Shown in pieces: positions 46,614-56,988 of a DNA stretch of 64,000 nucleotides. Positions within the stretch are counted from its first letter, which is position 1; each line of letters opens with the position of its first letter. This DNA is from Pseudomonas fluorescens (GTDB lineage Bacteria > Pseudomonadota > Gammaproteobacteria > Pseudomonadales > Pseudomonadaceae). Position numbers and translations under genes: made by a program. A model generated the notes under the pieces. It ran no database searches and was not told where the DNA came from. It worked only from the letters and a program-made list of their open reading frames with translations. The stretch spans positions 1 to 64,000 of the forward strand of contig NZ_CABVHK010000001.1 of NCBI RefSeq assembly GCF_902497785.1, in the 5' to 3' direction.

Positions 46614-46853
46614 TCAATCTTCCTTCGGCACAACCCAGAAAATCTGCACACCGCCATCGTCGCGATAGGCGAGGGTGACGTTGTCGTTTTCGTCGATTTC
46701 TTCGAGCAACTGTTCCCACTCATCCACTGGCTCGTCGGGAAGACGGAAGATCAGCGCCGCTTTGGCTTTTTGGGCGGTGGGGGAGTTGATGATTTTCTGA
46801 ACGCGAATGCCCATGCGTTGATAGGCGTCGGGAGAGACGGAAGTCGTGGCCAC
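46614..46853 (-). CDS. small conserved protein of the LexA-boxed endA operon
   Basis: A 79-residue acidic protein with no signal peptide. GTG 46853 (MATTSVSPDAYQRMG) is favoured because AAGGA lies 8 nt before it; an ATG at 46883 would overlap the LexA box. The visible outline is an N-terminal helix (VQKIINSPTAQKAKAALIFRL) and an acidic middle (EEIDENDNVTLAYRDDGGVQIFWVV). I do not recognise a family. The SOS box and coupling to endA suggest a role in the DNA-damage response. Confidence 0.75.
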   Translation of the reverse strand: MATTSVSPDAYQRMGIRVQKIINSPTAQKAKAALIFRLPDEPVDEWEQLLEEIDENDNVTLAYRDDGGVQIFWVVPKED

Positions 46854-46871
46854 GGATTTATCCTTATTAAG

Positions 46872-46887
46872 CTGTACGTGCATACAG
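46872..46887. promoter_or_regulatory. LexA (SOS) box
   Basis: CTGTACGTGCATACAG fits the CTGT-N8-ACAG consensus exactly. On the minus strand it overlaps the -10 region of a plausible promoter (TTGCGA, 17 bp, TACTGT) that drives the 79-residue gene and endA. Confidence 0.82.
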
Positions 46888-47031
46888 TATTTAACTGTAA
46901 GCAATTTCGCAACCGCTTAAAATTCAAGAAAATCCTCTGACAGCGGTTTTTACCGTTTGGTGTAGGAAGAGAGAGTTTTTTTATCAGCTGAGGGATCACT
47001 CGCCGGGGCTGGCGAGTGAGAGAAGCAGTGC

Positions 47032-47053
47032 CCGACCGGAACGGGTCGGGCGA
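47032..47053 (-). terminator. hairpin downstream of ansB
   Basis: GCCCGACC / GGTCGGGC palindrome just after the asparaginase stop, with a second hairpin at 46999-47022 (TCACTCGCC / GGCGAGTGA). The second is followed on the minus strand, about 17 bases on, by a run of seven A. Confidence 0.5.
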
Positions 47054-47060
47054 GGGTGTA

Positions 47061-48501
<1,441 letters not shown>

Positions 48502-48951
48502 ATGTCGTTTTCGATCGGTTTTCCCAATGCAGGCGCAATCACTATTGGTGGAAAGTCCACTGCGACGATCAACGCCTTGAGCGAAGCGACTTCGCAGGCT
48601 TCGACCCAGGCATTGGGCAGCGAGGAAGAGGGGGGTAAAACCCAGGTTCGAACCGGCGGAGGCGCCCCGACCGAAGCTAAAGAAGAAAGTGGCAGCGATC
48701 AAAGCATCGCGGTGAAAATGTTGCTCAAGCGCATGCAGGAACTGCAGCAGCAACTGCGCGAGCAACAGCAGCAACTGGCAGCTGCGCAGGCTGCGTCATA
48801 CTCGACACCCGAAGCCAAAGCCGCGGTGGTCATGTCGATTCAGGGGCAGCTCGCCGACACCAATGGTGCGTTGCTGGAAGTGTCGGGCAATCTGGTCAAG
48901 GAATTGGCCAAGGGGTCCAGCTCGGGCGGTGTGATCAGCACCACGGCCTGA
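48502..48951 (+). CDS. small coiled-coil protein (FlxA-like outline)
   Basis: A 149-residue protein of unknown function. It has a Ser/Gly/Thr-rich N-terminus (MSFSIGFPNAGAITIGG) without signal peptide, then a Gln-rich coiled coil at about 72-98 (LLKRMQELQQQLREQQQQLAAAQ) and a C-terminal helix (MSIQGQLADTNGALLEVSGNLVKEL). The outline recalls FlxA-like proteins, but this is weak. CAGGAG lies 7 nt before the ATG. It is monocistronic, with a hairpin after the stop. Confidence 0.65.
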   Translation: MSFSIGFPNAGAITIGGKSTATINALSEATSQASTQALGSEEEGGKTQVRTGGGAPTEAKEESGSDQSIAVKMLLKRMQELQQQLREQQQQLAAAQAASYSTPEAKAAVVMSIQGQLADTNGALLEVSGNLVKELAKGSSSGGVISTTA

Positions 48952-48960
48952 CCGATGATG

Positions 48961-48995
48961 TCGACCGAAGCACTCAGCGTGCTTTTCGGTCGTTG
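48961..48995 (+). terminator. hairpin after the coiled-coil gene
   Basis: CGACCGAAGCAC pairs with GTGCTTTTCGGTCG around TCAGC, with little T run after it. Confidence 0.5.
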
Positions 48996-49029
48996 ACAAA
49001 TGCAAGCAGGGTTCGCATAGTTCGGTCTT

Positions 49030-49043
49030 CGCAAACGTTTGCG
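49030..49043. promoter_or_regulatory. RbsR operator before rbsB
   Basis: CGCAAACGTTTGCG is a perfect 14-bp palindrome with the central CG typical of LacI-family operators. It lies 95 bp before rbsB, and a LacI-family gene (rbsR) is in the same operon. Confidence 0.75.
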
Positions 49044-49137
49044 CGGTGCTGCCGATGGAGTGTTCCATCGCTAATCGCGGTGAAGCTTACGCCAGCGCAA
49101 GCGTTGCTCAGAATAATCATAAGATCGGAGTGAACCC

Positions 49138-50094
49138 ATGAAGCTGCCATTCGCTGGACGTCTTCTCGCTGTCGCTATGCTGGCTGCCGCATCCGCCGCG
49201 CTGCCTGTCTCCTCGGCCTTCGCCGAATCTGTTGAAAAGCCTAAAGTCGCCTTGGTCATGAAATCCCTGGCCAACGAATTCTTCCTGACCATGGAAGATG
49301 GCGCCAAGGCCTACCAGAAAGATCACTCCGCCGATTTTGACCTGATCTCCAACGGCATCAAAGACGAAACGGACACTGCGGGGCAGACGCGCATTGTCGA
49401 GCAAATGATTCTGGCCAAAGTCAATGCGCTGGTCATCGCTCCCGCTGATTCGAAGGCCATGGTCCCGGTGATCAAGAAAGCCATCGATGCCGGCATCACT
49501 GTGATCAACATCGATAACCAGCTGGATCCAGCGGTCGTCAAAAGCAAAAATATCACTGTTCCGTTCGTAGGCCCCGACAACCGCAAAGGCGCGCGTCTGG
49601 TGGGCGAATACCTGGCGAAACAACTGAAGGCCGGTGACGAAGTCGGCATCATCGAAGGCGTGTCCACCACCACCAACGCCCAGGCTCGCACCGCCGGTTT
49701 CAAGGACGCGATGGAAGCGGCGCAGATCAAGGTCGTTTCGTTGCAGTCCGGTGACTGGGAAATCGATAAAGGCAACAAGGTTGCAGCGTCGATCCTGAGC
49801 GAATATCCGCAAGTCAAAGCGTTGCTGGCCGGCAACGACAGCATGGCGGTCGGCGCGGTTTCCGCCGTGCGCGCTGCGGGCAAGGCCGGCAAGGTGCAAG
49901 TGGTCGGCTACGACAATATCAATGCGATCAAGCCAATGCTCAAGGATGGTCGCGTCCTCGCTACCGCTGATCAGTTCGCTGCCCGGCAGGCCGTATTCGG
50001 CATCGAGACCGCGCTGAAGATCATCAAAGGTGAGAAAGTCGACGGTGGCACCAACGGCGTCATCGAAACTCCGGTAGAGCTGGTGACCAAGTAG
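49138..50094 (+). CDS. rbsB: ribose ABC transporter, periplasmic binding protein
   Basis: A 318-residue periplasmic sugar-binding protein (peripla_BP_4 fold) with a signal peptide ending near residue 29 (SSAFAES). KVALVMKSLANEFFLTMEDGA begins the mature domain. Ligand-site blocks are NIDNQLDP, GVSTTTNAQARTAGF, AGNDSMAVGAVSA and VGYDNINAI. It delivers ribose to RbsAC. First gene of rbsBACRKD; GATCGGAG-type ribosome site. The ABC gene follows after 55 bp. Confidence 0.92.
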   Translation: MKLPFAGRLLAVAMLAAASAALPVSSAFAESVEKPKVALVMKSLANEFFLTMEDGAKAYQKDHSADFDLISNGIKDETDTAGQTRIVEQMILAKVNALVIAPADSKAMVPVIKKAIDAGITVINIDNQLDPAVVKSKNITVPFVGPDNRKGARLVGEYLAKQLKAGDEVGIIEGVSTTTNAQARTAGFKDAMEAAQIKVVSLQSGDWEIDKGNKVAASILSEYPQVKALLAGNDSMAVGAVSAVRAAGKAGKVQVVGYDNINAIKPMLKDGRVLATADQFAARQAVFGIETALKIIKGEKVDGGTNGVIETPVELVTK

Positions 50095-50149
50095 TCCTTC
50101 TGGCGACAAAACGGCGCTCGCCCGTCCGGGGGAGCGCATGGAGATTTTT

Positions 50150-51703
50150 ATGTCAGTTTCCGCTCCGAACGCTGTCCTCTCGGTCAGCGGCATCGGCAAG
50201 ACCTACGCGCAACCTGTCCTCACCAGCATCGACCTGACGCTGGTGCGCGGTGAGGTGTTGGCGCTGACCGGCGAGAATGGCGCCGGCAAAAGTACGCTGT
50301 CGAAAATCATCGGCGGGCTGGTCACGCCGAGCACCGGCCAGATGCAATTTCAGGGGCAGGATTACCGCCCAGGCAGCCGCACCCAGGCTGAAGACCTGGG
50401 CATTCGCATGGTCATGCAAGAACTCAATCTGTTGCCGACCTTGTCGGTGGCGGAGAACCTGTTTCTCGACAATTTGCCCAGCAATGGCGGCTGGATCAGC
50501 CGCAAGCAACTGCGCAAGGCGGCCATAGACGCCATGGCGCAGGTCGGGCTCGACGCGATCGATCCGGACACGCTGGTCGGTGAACTGGGTATCGGTCACC
50601 AGCAAATGGTCGAGATCGCCCGCAACCTGATCGGCGATTGTCATGTTTTGATCCTCGATGAGCCGACCGCGATGCTGACCGCGCGTGAAGTCGAAATGCT
50701 GTTTGAGCAGATCACGCGTTTGCAAGCGCGCGGCGTATCGATCATCTATATCTCGCACCGCCTTGAAGAGCTGGCGCGGGTCGCTCAGCGCATTGCGGTG
50801 TTGCGCGACGGCAATCTGGTTTGCGTCGAGCCGATGGCCAATTACAACAGTGAGCAACTGGTCACCCTGATGGTCGGCCGTGAACTCGGCGAACACATCG
50901 ACATGGGGCCGCGCAAAATCGGCGCTCCAGCATTGACGGTCCAGGGGCTGACCCGCTCGGACAAGGTGCGCGACGTGTCCTTCGAAGTGCGTGCCGGTGA
51001 AATCTACGGTATTTCCGGTCTGATCGGGGCAGGGCGCACCGAGTTGCTGCGCTTGATCTTCGGTGCCGACATGGCGGACAGCGGCACGGTTGCGCTGGGT
51101 TCGCCGGCACAGGTTGTGAGTATTCGTTCACCGGCGGATGCGGTGGGTCATGGCATTGCCCTGATCACCGAAGACCGCAAGGGCGAAGGCTTGCTGCTGA
51201 CCCAGTCGATCAGTGCCAACATTGCCTTGGGCAACATGCCGGTGATTTCCAGCGCTGGCTTCGTTAACAACACTGACGAGATGTCACTGGCCCAGCGTCA
51301 GATCGACGCGATGCGCATCCGCAGTTCCAGCCCGACGCAATTGGTCTCGGAGTTGTCCGGAGGCAACCAGCAGAAAGTCGTGATTGGCCGCTGGCTTGAG
51401 CGCGATTGCTCGGTGTTGCTGTTCGACGAGCCGACTCGCGGCATCGACGTCGGGGCAAAATTCGACATCTATGCACTGCTCGGTCAACTGACCCGTCAGG
51501 GCAAGGCGCTGGTGGTAGTGTCCAGCGACCTGCGTGAATTGATGCTGATCTGCGACCGGATCGGCGTGCTGTCGGCGGGGCGTCTGATCGAGACATTCGA
51601 GCGCGACAGCTGGACCCAGGATGACTTGCTTGCCGCCGCTTTTGCCGGCTACCAAAAACGTGATGCGTTGCTCAACGAAGCAGCGCCTAGGGATCTTCCA
51701 TGA
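50150..51703 (+). CDS. rbsA: ribose ABC transporter, duplicated ATPase
   Basis: A 517-residue sugar importer ATPase with two ABC domains. The first has Walker A GENGAGKST, Walker B HVLILDEPTAML and H-loop SHRLEEL. The second has a degenerate Walker A (GLIGAGRTEL), signature LSGGNQQKV and DEPTRGIDVG, as is normal for the RbsA/MglA family. ATG 50150 is chosen over ATG 50138, since GGAG lies 6 nt before it; either is possible. The stop overlaps the rbsC start by 4 nt. Confidence 0.94.
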   Translation: MSVSAPNAVLSVSGIGKTYAQPVLTSIDLTLVRGEVLALTGENGAGKSTLSKIIGGLVTPSTGQMQFQGQDYRPGSRTQAEDLGIRMVMQELNLLPTLSVAENLFLDNLPSNGGWISRKQLRKAAIDAMAQVGLDAIDPDTLVGELGIGHQQMVEIARNLIGDCHVLILDEPTAMLTAREVEMLFEQITRLQARGVSIIYISHRLEELARVAQRIAVLRDGNLVCVEPMANYNSEQLVTLMVGRELGEHIDMGPRKIGAPALTVQGLTRSDKVRDVSFEVRAGEIYGISGLIGAGRTELLRLIFGADMADSGTVALGSPAQVVSIRSPADAVGHGIALITEDRKGEGLLLTQSISANIALGNMPVISSAGFVNNTDEMSLAQRQIDAMRIRSSSPTQLVSELSGGNQQKVVIGRWLERDCSVLLFDEPTRGIDVGAKFDIYALLGQLTRQGKALVVVSSDLRELMLICDRIGVLSAGRLIETFERDSWTQDDLLAAAFAGYQKRDALLNEAAPRDLP

Positions 51704-52677
51704 ATACTGCAACGTCGGCCGGAAAACGCAGCGGCAATTTTTACGGCCTCGGCACCTATCTGGGCCTGGCCGGTGCCTTGCTGGCGATGGTCGCGCTGTT
51801 CTCGGTGTTGAGCAGCCATTTTCTGTCTTATGACACGTTCAGCACCCTGGCCAACCAGATACCGGACTTGATGGTGCTGGCGGTCGGCATGACGTTCGTG
51901 TTGATCATCGGCGGCATAGACCTGTCGGTGGGTTCGGTGCTGGCACTCGCCGCGTCTACGGTCAGTGTGGCGATTCTCGGCTGGGGCTGGAGCGTTCTGC
52001 CGGCCGCATTGCTCGGCATGGCGGCAGCGGCACTGGCCGGAACCCTCACCGGTTCGATCACCGTGGCCTGGCGGATTCCGTCGTTCATCGTGTCCCTTGG
52101 CGTATTGGAAATGGCCCGCGGCGTGGCGTACCAAATGACCGGTTCGCGCACGGCGTACATCGGTGATGCCTTCGCCTGGCTGTCCAACCCGATTGCCTTC
52201 GGTATCTCGCCGTCGTTCATCATTGCCTTGCTGATCATTATCATTGCCCAGGCTGTGTTGACCCGCACGGTGTTTGGCCGCTACCTGATCGGCATTGGCA
52301 CCAACGAAGAAGCCGTACGCCTGGCGGGGATCAATCCAAAACCCTACAAGATCCTGGTCTTCAGTCTGATGGGATTGCTCGCGGGGATCGCCGCGCTGTT
52401 TCAGATTTCGCGTCTGGAAGCGGCGGACCCGAATGCCGGTTCTGGCCTGGAGCTGCAAGTGATCGCAGCGGTAGTGATCGGCGGAACGAGCCTGATGGGC
52501 GGGCGTGGTTCGGTCATCAGCACCTTTTTCGGCGTCCTGATCATTTCGGTGTTGGCCGCCGGTCTGGCGCAGATCGGTGCGACCGAGCCGACCAAGCGCA
52601 TCATCACCGGCGCGGTCATCGTGGTGGCGGTGGTGCTCGATACCTATCGCAGTCAGCGCGCAAGCCGGCGGACCTGA
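51700..52677 (+). CDS. rbsC: ribose ABC transporter, permease
   Basis: A 325-residue permease of the BPD_transp_2 family with about ten membrane spans. The signature IGGIDLSVGSVLALAA is near residue 68, the EAA-like coupling segment near GTNEEAVRLAGINPKPYKI, and IGGTSLMGGRGSVISTFFGV in the last third. It forms the channel with RbsA. It starts inside the rbsA stop (ATGA). Confidence 0.94.
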   Translation: MNTATSAGKRSGNFYGLGTYLGLAGALLAMVALFSVLSSHFLSYDTFSTLANQIPDLMVLAVGMTFVLIIGGIDLSVGSVLALAASTVSVAILGWGWSVLPAALLGMAAAALAGTLTGSITVAWRIPSFIVSLGVLEMARGVAYQMTGSRTAYIGDAFAWLSNPIAFGISPSFIIALLIIIIAQAVLTRTVFGRYLIGIGTNEEAVRLAGINPKPYKILVFSLMGLLAGIAALFQISRLEAADPNAGSGLELQVIAAVVIGGTSLMGGRGSVISTFFGVLIISVLAAGLAQIGATEPTKRIITGAVIVVAVVLDTYRSQRASRRT

Positions 52678-52680
52678 GTC

Positions 52681-53700
52681 ATGGCGACAATCAAGGATGT
52701 AGCGGCGCTCGCGGGCATTTCCTACACCACGGTTTCCCATGTGGTGAACAAGACCCGGCCGGTCAGCGAGGAGGTGCGGGTCAAGGTCGAGGCCGCGATC
52801 AAAAGCCTCGACTATGTACCCAGCGCGGTGGCCCGTTCGTTGAAAGCCAAAACCACCGCGACCATCGGCCTGCTGGTGCCTAACAGCCTCAACCCGTACT
52901 TCGCCGAACTGGCGCGCGGCATCGAGGATTACTGCGAGCGTAATGGCTATTGCGTGATTCTCTGCAATTCCGACGACAACCCGGACAAGCAACGCAGCTA
53001 TTTGCGCGTGTTGCTGGAAAAGCGCGTCGACGGGCTGATTGTGGCGTCCGCCGGTGGTGATGCGGGGCTGGCAGAAGGCCTGGCGGGTGTGCGCACGCCA
53101 ATGGTCATCGTCGACCGTGGGCTGGATGGCGTGAATGCCGACCTGGTGCGCATCGATCACGAGTACGGTGCTTATCTGGCAACGCGGCACCTGCTGGAAT
53201 TGGGGCACCGGGACATCGCCACTATTGGCGGCCCGGCCAGCACTAGCGTGGCGCAGATGCGTCTGGCGGGGTTTTGCCGCGCGCTCAAAGAGGCGGGGGT
53301 CGAAGTGCCTGGCGAACGTATGCTGGAAAGCGATTTCACCAGCACCGGCGGTTACAGCGCCGCTGCGATCCTGCTGGAAAAAAATCCGCCCAGCGCCATT
53401 TTCGCCGGCAACGACATGATCGGCATCGGTGTGCTGCGCGCCGCCGCCGAGCGCCATATTCGTGTGCCAAGCGAGCTGTCGGTGATCGGCTTCGACGATA
53501 TCCAGATGAGCCGTTATGTCTACCCGGCGCTCACTACCGTGGGCCAGTCGATCCTGCAGCTGGGTGAAATGGCGGCCGGAGTGCTGTTGCGCAGGATCGC
53601 CACCCCGGACATGGCCACCGATCAACGGATCGTGACGCCGAGCATTGTCCTGCGCGAATCGACTGCGCCGCTGGCCGGTGTGTTCGCCCAATTTCGTTGA
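52681..53700 (+). CDS. rbsR: LacI-family ribose operon repressor
   Basis: A 339-residue LacI/GalR regulator. The N-terminal helix-turn-helix and hinge are IKDVAALAGISYTTVSHVVN and AVARSLKAKTT; the periplasmic-binding-like effector domain follows (TIGLLVPNSLNPYFAELARGIE...). Ribose is the expected inducer, and the palindrome at 49030 the expected operator. The gene lies inside the operon it should regulate, 3 nt after rbsC, giving feedback control. Confidence 0.92.
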   Translation: MATIKDVAALAGISYTTVSHVVNKTRPVSEEVRVKVEAAIKSLDYVPSAVARSLKAKTTATIGLLVPNSLNPYFAELARGIEDYCERNGYCVILCNSDDNPDKQRSYLRVLLEKRVDGLIVASAGGDAGLAEGLAGVRTPMVIVDRGLDGVNADLVRIDHEYGAYLATRHLLELGHRDIATIGGPASTSVAQMRLAGFCRALKEAGVEVPGERMLESDFTSTGGYSAAAILLEKNPPSAIFAGNDMIGIGVLRAAAERHIRVPSELSVIGFDDIQMSRYVYPALTTVGQSILQLGEMAAGVLLRRIATPDMATDQRIVTPSIVLRESTAPLAGVFAQFR

Positions 53701-53749
53701 AACCGCTAATTCAAAGCACCACTGAAACAGAATTGATGAGTAGTCATGT

Positions 53750-54667
53750 ATGTCAGCAAAAGTAGTGGTAATTGGCAGCTTGAACATGGACCTGGTTACT
53801 CGGGCTTCACGGTTGCCCCGTGGCGGTGAAACGCTGATCGGCGAGTCGTTTGCCACGGTGTCCGGTGGCAAGGGCGCCAACCAGGCGGTTGCCGCGGCCC
53901 GTTTGGGTGCGCAGGTGGCGATGGTCGGTTGCGTGGGCAGCGATGCCTATGGCGAAGAATTGCGCGGGGCACTGTTAGCTGACCGGATCGATTGTCAGGC
54001 AGTCAGTACGGTCGACGGTGCCAGCGGTGTGGCGTTGATCGTCGTCGATGACAATAGCCAGAACGCGATTGTGATCGTTGCCGGGGCCAACGGCGCGCTG
54101 ACGCCAGAAGTGATTGATCGTTTTGATGCAGTGTTGCAGGCGGCGGATGTCATCATCTGTCAGCTGGAAGTGCCGGATGCCACAGTCGGGCACGCGCTCA
54201 AGCGCGGCCGGGAGCTGGGCAAAACCGTGATTCTCAACCCTGCGCCAGCCAGTCGGCCACTGCCTGCTGACTGGTACGCCGCCATCGATTACCTGATCCC
54301 CAACGAGAGCGAAGCGGCGGCCCTGAGCGGTTTGCCGGTGGACTCGCTGGCGACTGCGGAAACCGCAGCGGCCCGGTTGATCGCCATGGGTGCCGGCAAG
54401 GTGATCATCACCCTCGGTGCCCAGGGCTCACTCTTTGCCAATGGCAAAAGCTTCGAGCATTTCCCGGCGCCGAAGGTAAAGGCGGTGGATACCACGGCCG
54501 CTGGCGACACTTTTGTAGGCGGTTTCGCTGCCGCACTGGCTGTTGGTAAAAGCGAGAGTGAAGCGATCCGTTTCGGTCAGGTCGCCGCCGCTCTGTCAGT
54601 GACCCGAGCAGGGGCGCAACCCTCGATTCCCGATTTGTCCGATGTACAGGCTTTTAAAACACCATGA
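53750..54667 (+). CDS. rbsK: ribokinase
   Basis: A 305-residue PfkB-family kinase that phosphorylates ribose to ribose 5-phosphate. [14 protein letters not shown] opens the protein, [15 protein letters not shown] is the first PfkB signature (near residue 39), and [17 protein letters not shown] contains the catalytic base Asp and anion hole near residue 250. It follows rbsR after 49 bp and overlaps rbsD by ATGA. Confidence 0.96.
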   Translation: MSAKVVVIGSLNMDLVTRASRLPRGGETLIGESFATVSGGKGANQAVAAARLGAQVAMVGCVGSDAYGEELRGALLADRIDCQAVSTVDGASGVALIVVDDNSQNAIVIVAGANGALTPEVIDRFDAVLQAADVIICQLEVPDATVGHALKRGRELGKTVILNPAPASRPLPADWYAAIDYLIPNESEAAALSGLPVDSLATAETAAARLIAMGAGKVIITLGAQGSLFANGKSFEHFPAPKVKAVDTTAAGDTFVGGFAAALAVGKSESEAIRFGQVAAALSVTRAGAQPSIPDLSDVQAFKTP

Positions 54668-55068
54668 AGAAAACACCTTTGCTCAACGTCGCATTATCGC
54701 GACTGATCGCTTCTCTCGGGCATGGCGACAGGGTCGTAATTGGCGATGCCGGTCTACCGGTACCGCCGGGGGTCGAATTGATCGATCTGGCCCTGACTCA
54801 CGGCATTCCGGATTTCATCAGCACCCTGAAGGTTGTGCTCAGCGAAATGCAGGTCGAAAGCCACGTGTTGGCCCAGGAGATCCTGGACAAGCAACCGTCG
54901 GCGCTGGCTACTCTGGATGAGCTGAATACCGCAGGCGCGCTGGGTCTGCGTGAGCTGCTCAGTCATGACCAGTTTAAAGTCCTGAGCCGTCAAGCGCGGG
55001 CGATTGTTCGTACAGGCGAATGTCAGCCGTACTGCAACATCGTGCTGGTGGCGGGAGTAACGTTCTAA
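54664..55068 (+). CDS. rbsD: D-ribose pyranase
   Basis: A 134-residue RbsD/FucU mutarotase that interconverts ribopyranose and ribofuranose, the form used by ribokinase. The catalytic His is in [17 protein letters not shown] near residue 20, and the closing segment [19 protein letters not shown] is conserved. It is coupled to rbsK by a 4-nt overlap. Confidence 0.96.
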   Translation: MKKTPLLNVALSRLIASLGHGDRVVIGDAGLPVPPGVELIDLALTHGIPDFISTLKVVLSEMQVESHVLAQEILDKQPSALATLDELNTAGALGLRELLSHDQFKVLSRQARAIVRTGECQPYCNIVLVAGVTF

Positions 55069-55111
55069 CTTGCCATTGTTTTTCTGATTTCCCACGCACA
55101 AGGAGTGCGCT

Positions 55112-56140
55112 ATGCACCGCTATGCTCAGAAACTGCACCATCTGCTCCGGAGTCTGCTGCTTTTGTCCCTGATTACCGCAACAAGCGCCCAGGCGGCGGA
55201 AAAGATCGACTTGATCATCGACACCGACCCGGGTGCCGACGACGTGGTGGCCTTGCTGTTTGCCCTGGCCTCACCGGAGGAACTGAACATTCGCGCATTG
55301 ACCACCGTCGCCGGCAATGTGCGCCTGGACAAGACGTCGCGAAATGCGCGACTGGCGCGCGAGTGGGCAGGGCGCGAAGAGGTGCCGGTTTACGCCGGTG
55401 CGCCGAAACCGCTGATGCGCACACCGATTTATGCCGAGAACATTCACGGCAAGGAAGGCCTGTCGGGCGTCACCGTGCATGAGCCGAAGAAAGGTCTGGC
55501 GGAAGGTGGCGCGGTCAACTACCTGATCGACACGTTGAAAACTGCCAAACCCCACAGCATCACCATCGCCATGCTCGGTCCACAAACCAACCTGGCGCTG
55601 GCGTTGATCCAGGAGCCTGAAATCGTTCAGGGCATCAAGGAAGTGGTGATCATGGGCGGCGCGCACTTCAACGGAGGCAACATCACTCCGGTGGCTGAAT
55701 TCAACCTGTTTGCCGACCCGCAGGCTGCTGAAGTGGTGCTTAAAAGTGGGGTCAAGCTGACGTATCTGCCGCTGGACGTCACGCACAAGGTCTTGACCAG
55801 CGAAGCACGCCTGAAGCAGATCGCGGCGTTGAACAACAACGCCAGCAAACTGGTGGGCGATATTCTTAACGAATACGTCAAGGGTGACATGGAGCACTAT
55901 GGTCTTGCGGGTGGCCCGGTGCATGACGCTACGGTAATTGCCTACCTGCTCAAACCGGAGCTTTTCACCGGTCGGTCGGTCAACGTGGTCGTTGACAGTC
56001 GCGAAGGCCCGACCTTCGGTCAAACCATCGTCGACTGGTATGACGGACTAAAAGCGCCGAAAAATGCTTTCTGGGTGGAAAGCGGCGACGCCCAAGGTTT
56101 CTTCGACCTGCTGACCGAGCGCCTGGCTCGTCTGAAATAA
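55112..56140 (+). CDS. secreted nucleoside hydrolase (IU-NH family)
   Basis: A 342-residue inosine-uridine-preferring nucleoside hydrolase with an N-terminal signal peptide (to about residue 28, SAQAAE). The Ca2+/ribose motif DTDPGADDVVALL is near residue 36. IHGKEGLSG, MLGPQTNLALAL, VVIMGGAHFNGGNITPVAEFN and the late GGPVHDATVIAYL with the second metal Asp complete the site. It frees ribose from nucleosides outside the cytoplasm. It is the last gene of the ribose operon, 43 bp after rbsD, with AAGGAG upstream, so it should feed RbsB. Confidence 0.93.
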   Translation: MHRYAQKLHHLLRSLLLLSLITATSAQAAEKIDLIIDTDPGADDVVALLFALASPEELNIRALTTVAGNVRLDKTSRNARLAREWAGREEVPVYAGAPKPLMRTPIYAENIHGKEGLSGVTVHEPKKGLAEGGAVNYLIDTLKTAKPHSITIAMLGPQTNLALALIQEPEIVQGIKEVVIMGGAHFNGGNITPVAEFNLFADPQAAEVVLKSGVKLTYLPLDVTHKVLTSEARLKQIAALNNNASKLVGDILNEYVKGDMEHYGLAGGPVHDATVIAYLLKPELFTGRSVNVVVDSREGPTFGQTIVDWYDGLKAPKNAFWVESGDAQGFFDLLTERLARLK

Positions 56141-56145
56141 ACTTC

Positions 56146-56173
56146 AAACCCGCAGGTGCGAGCCTGCGGGTTT
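56146..56173 (+). terminator. terminator of the ribose operon
   Basis: AAACCCGCAGG / CCTGCGGGTTT hairpin, possibly bidirectional, as the minus-strand gene at 56173 ends here. Confidence 0.85.
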
Positions 56174-56385
56174 CACTCCCTTTCGTTGTAGTGCGCACCT
56201 TTGTAGTCGGTCGGGTACTTCTCGAACACCTGGGCGATAAAGGATTGTGCCGCTTCAGTCCCCAGTTCCTTGACCAAAAGATCGATACCAATGATCGCCA
56301 ACTCTTCCGGGCTGCCCGGGCTATAGGAGCTATGACCTTGCGGCCATTTGGCTTTGATGTCGGCGTCGATGCTTACGGTGGTCAT
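56173..56385 (-). CDS. small hypothetical protein
   Basis: A 70-residue soluble protein (MTTVSIDADIKAKWPQG...). The ATG at 56385 gives the most natural N-terminus, though no clear Shine-Dalgarno sequence precedes it. Blocks ELAIIGIDLLVKELGTEAAQSFIAQVFEKYP suggest two helices. I do not recognise a family. It is convergent with the ribose operon. Confidence 0.55.
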   Translation of the reverse strand: MTTVSIDADIKAKWPQGHSSYSPGSPEELAIIGIDLLVKELGTEAAQSFIAQVFEKYPTDYKGAHYNERE

Positions 56386-56517
56386 GATGGCGCTCGTGAA
56401 TTCGGGAAAGTCTGGTTGTTGAGTTAACCATTTTGCGCTGCGTTTGGCACTCCGACTTAGGCATGAGAGGAGGGCTATGCGACACTTGGCCTTTGATGAA
56501 TCTTCAAGGACCGCGCT

Positions 56518-56823
56518 GTGCAGATCGATTTGAACACTCCTGACGGCTTGACCCTGGAGTCGGTGCGCCTGCTGCTCGCGTCCGCCAGCGATGATGAACA
56601 TACTCAATTGCGGGTGACGAAAGCCGGCATCGCCTATATTTCATCGGGCGTCGTGGGCGGCACTGATATTGGCGGACTGTTGTTTCGACTGGAGACGTGG
56701 GCCAAAGGGTCTGGTTATGTCGGGCGAATCAAGGCCAGCGATGAGGTCTGGGTTACGCAGATTTTCAATGCGTTGAAGCAGAACTGGCCGAATCCGCCGT
56801 TCGACTACATCGACGTCTATTGA
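56518..56823 (+). CDS. small hypothetical protein
   Basis: A 101-residue soluble protein starting with GTG (MQIDLNTPDGLTLESVRLLLASA). Predicted mixed alpha/beta: RVTKAGIAYISS, GGTDIGGLLFRLETW and DEVWVTQIFNALKQNWPNPPFDYIDVY. I do not recognise a family. AAGGA lies about 13 nt before the start. It stands divergent from the 70-residue gene. Confidence 0.65.
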   Translation: MQIDLNTPDGLTLESVRLLLASASDDEHTQLRVTKAGIAYISSGVVGGTDIGGLLFRLETWAKGSGYVGRIKASDEVWVTQIFNALKQNWPNPPFDYIDVY

Positions 56824-56988
56824 AGGCTGTTCATATTCAGTCACGATTGAGGGATGGACGACAAGGGACGCTCAGGCAAACTCGCCACTTGTCCGGATCG
56901 GGGGCAGGATGCTGGCACTGTCAGTGAAACCAAACGCCAGATTGGCGGTCGCACGATCTCAGCTCATCTATTGAAAGAAGGAGGCTTC

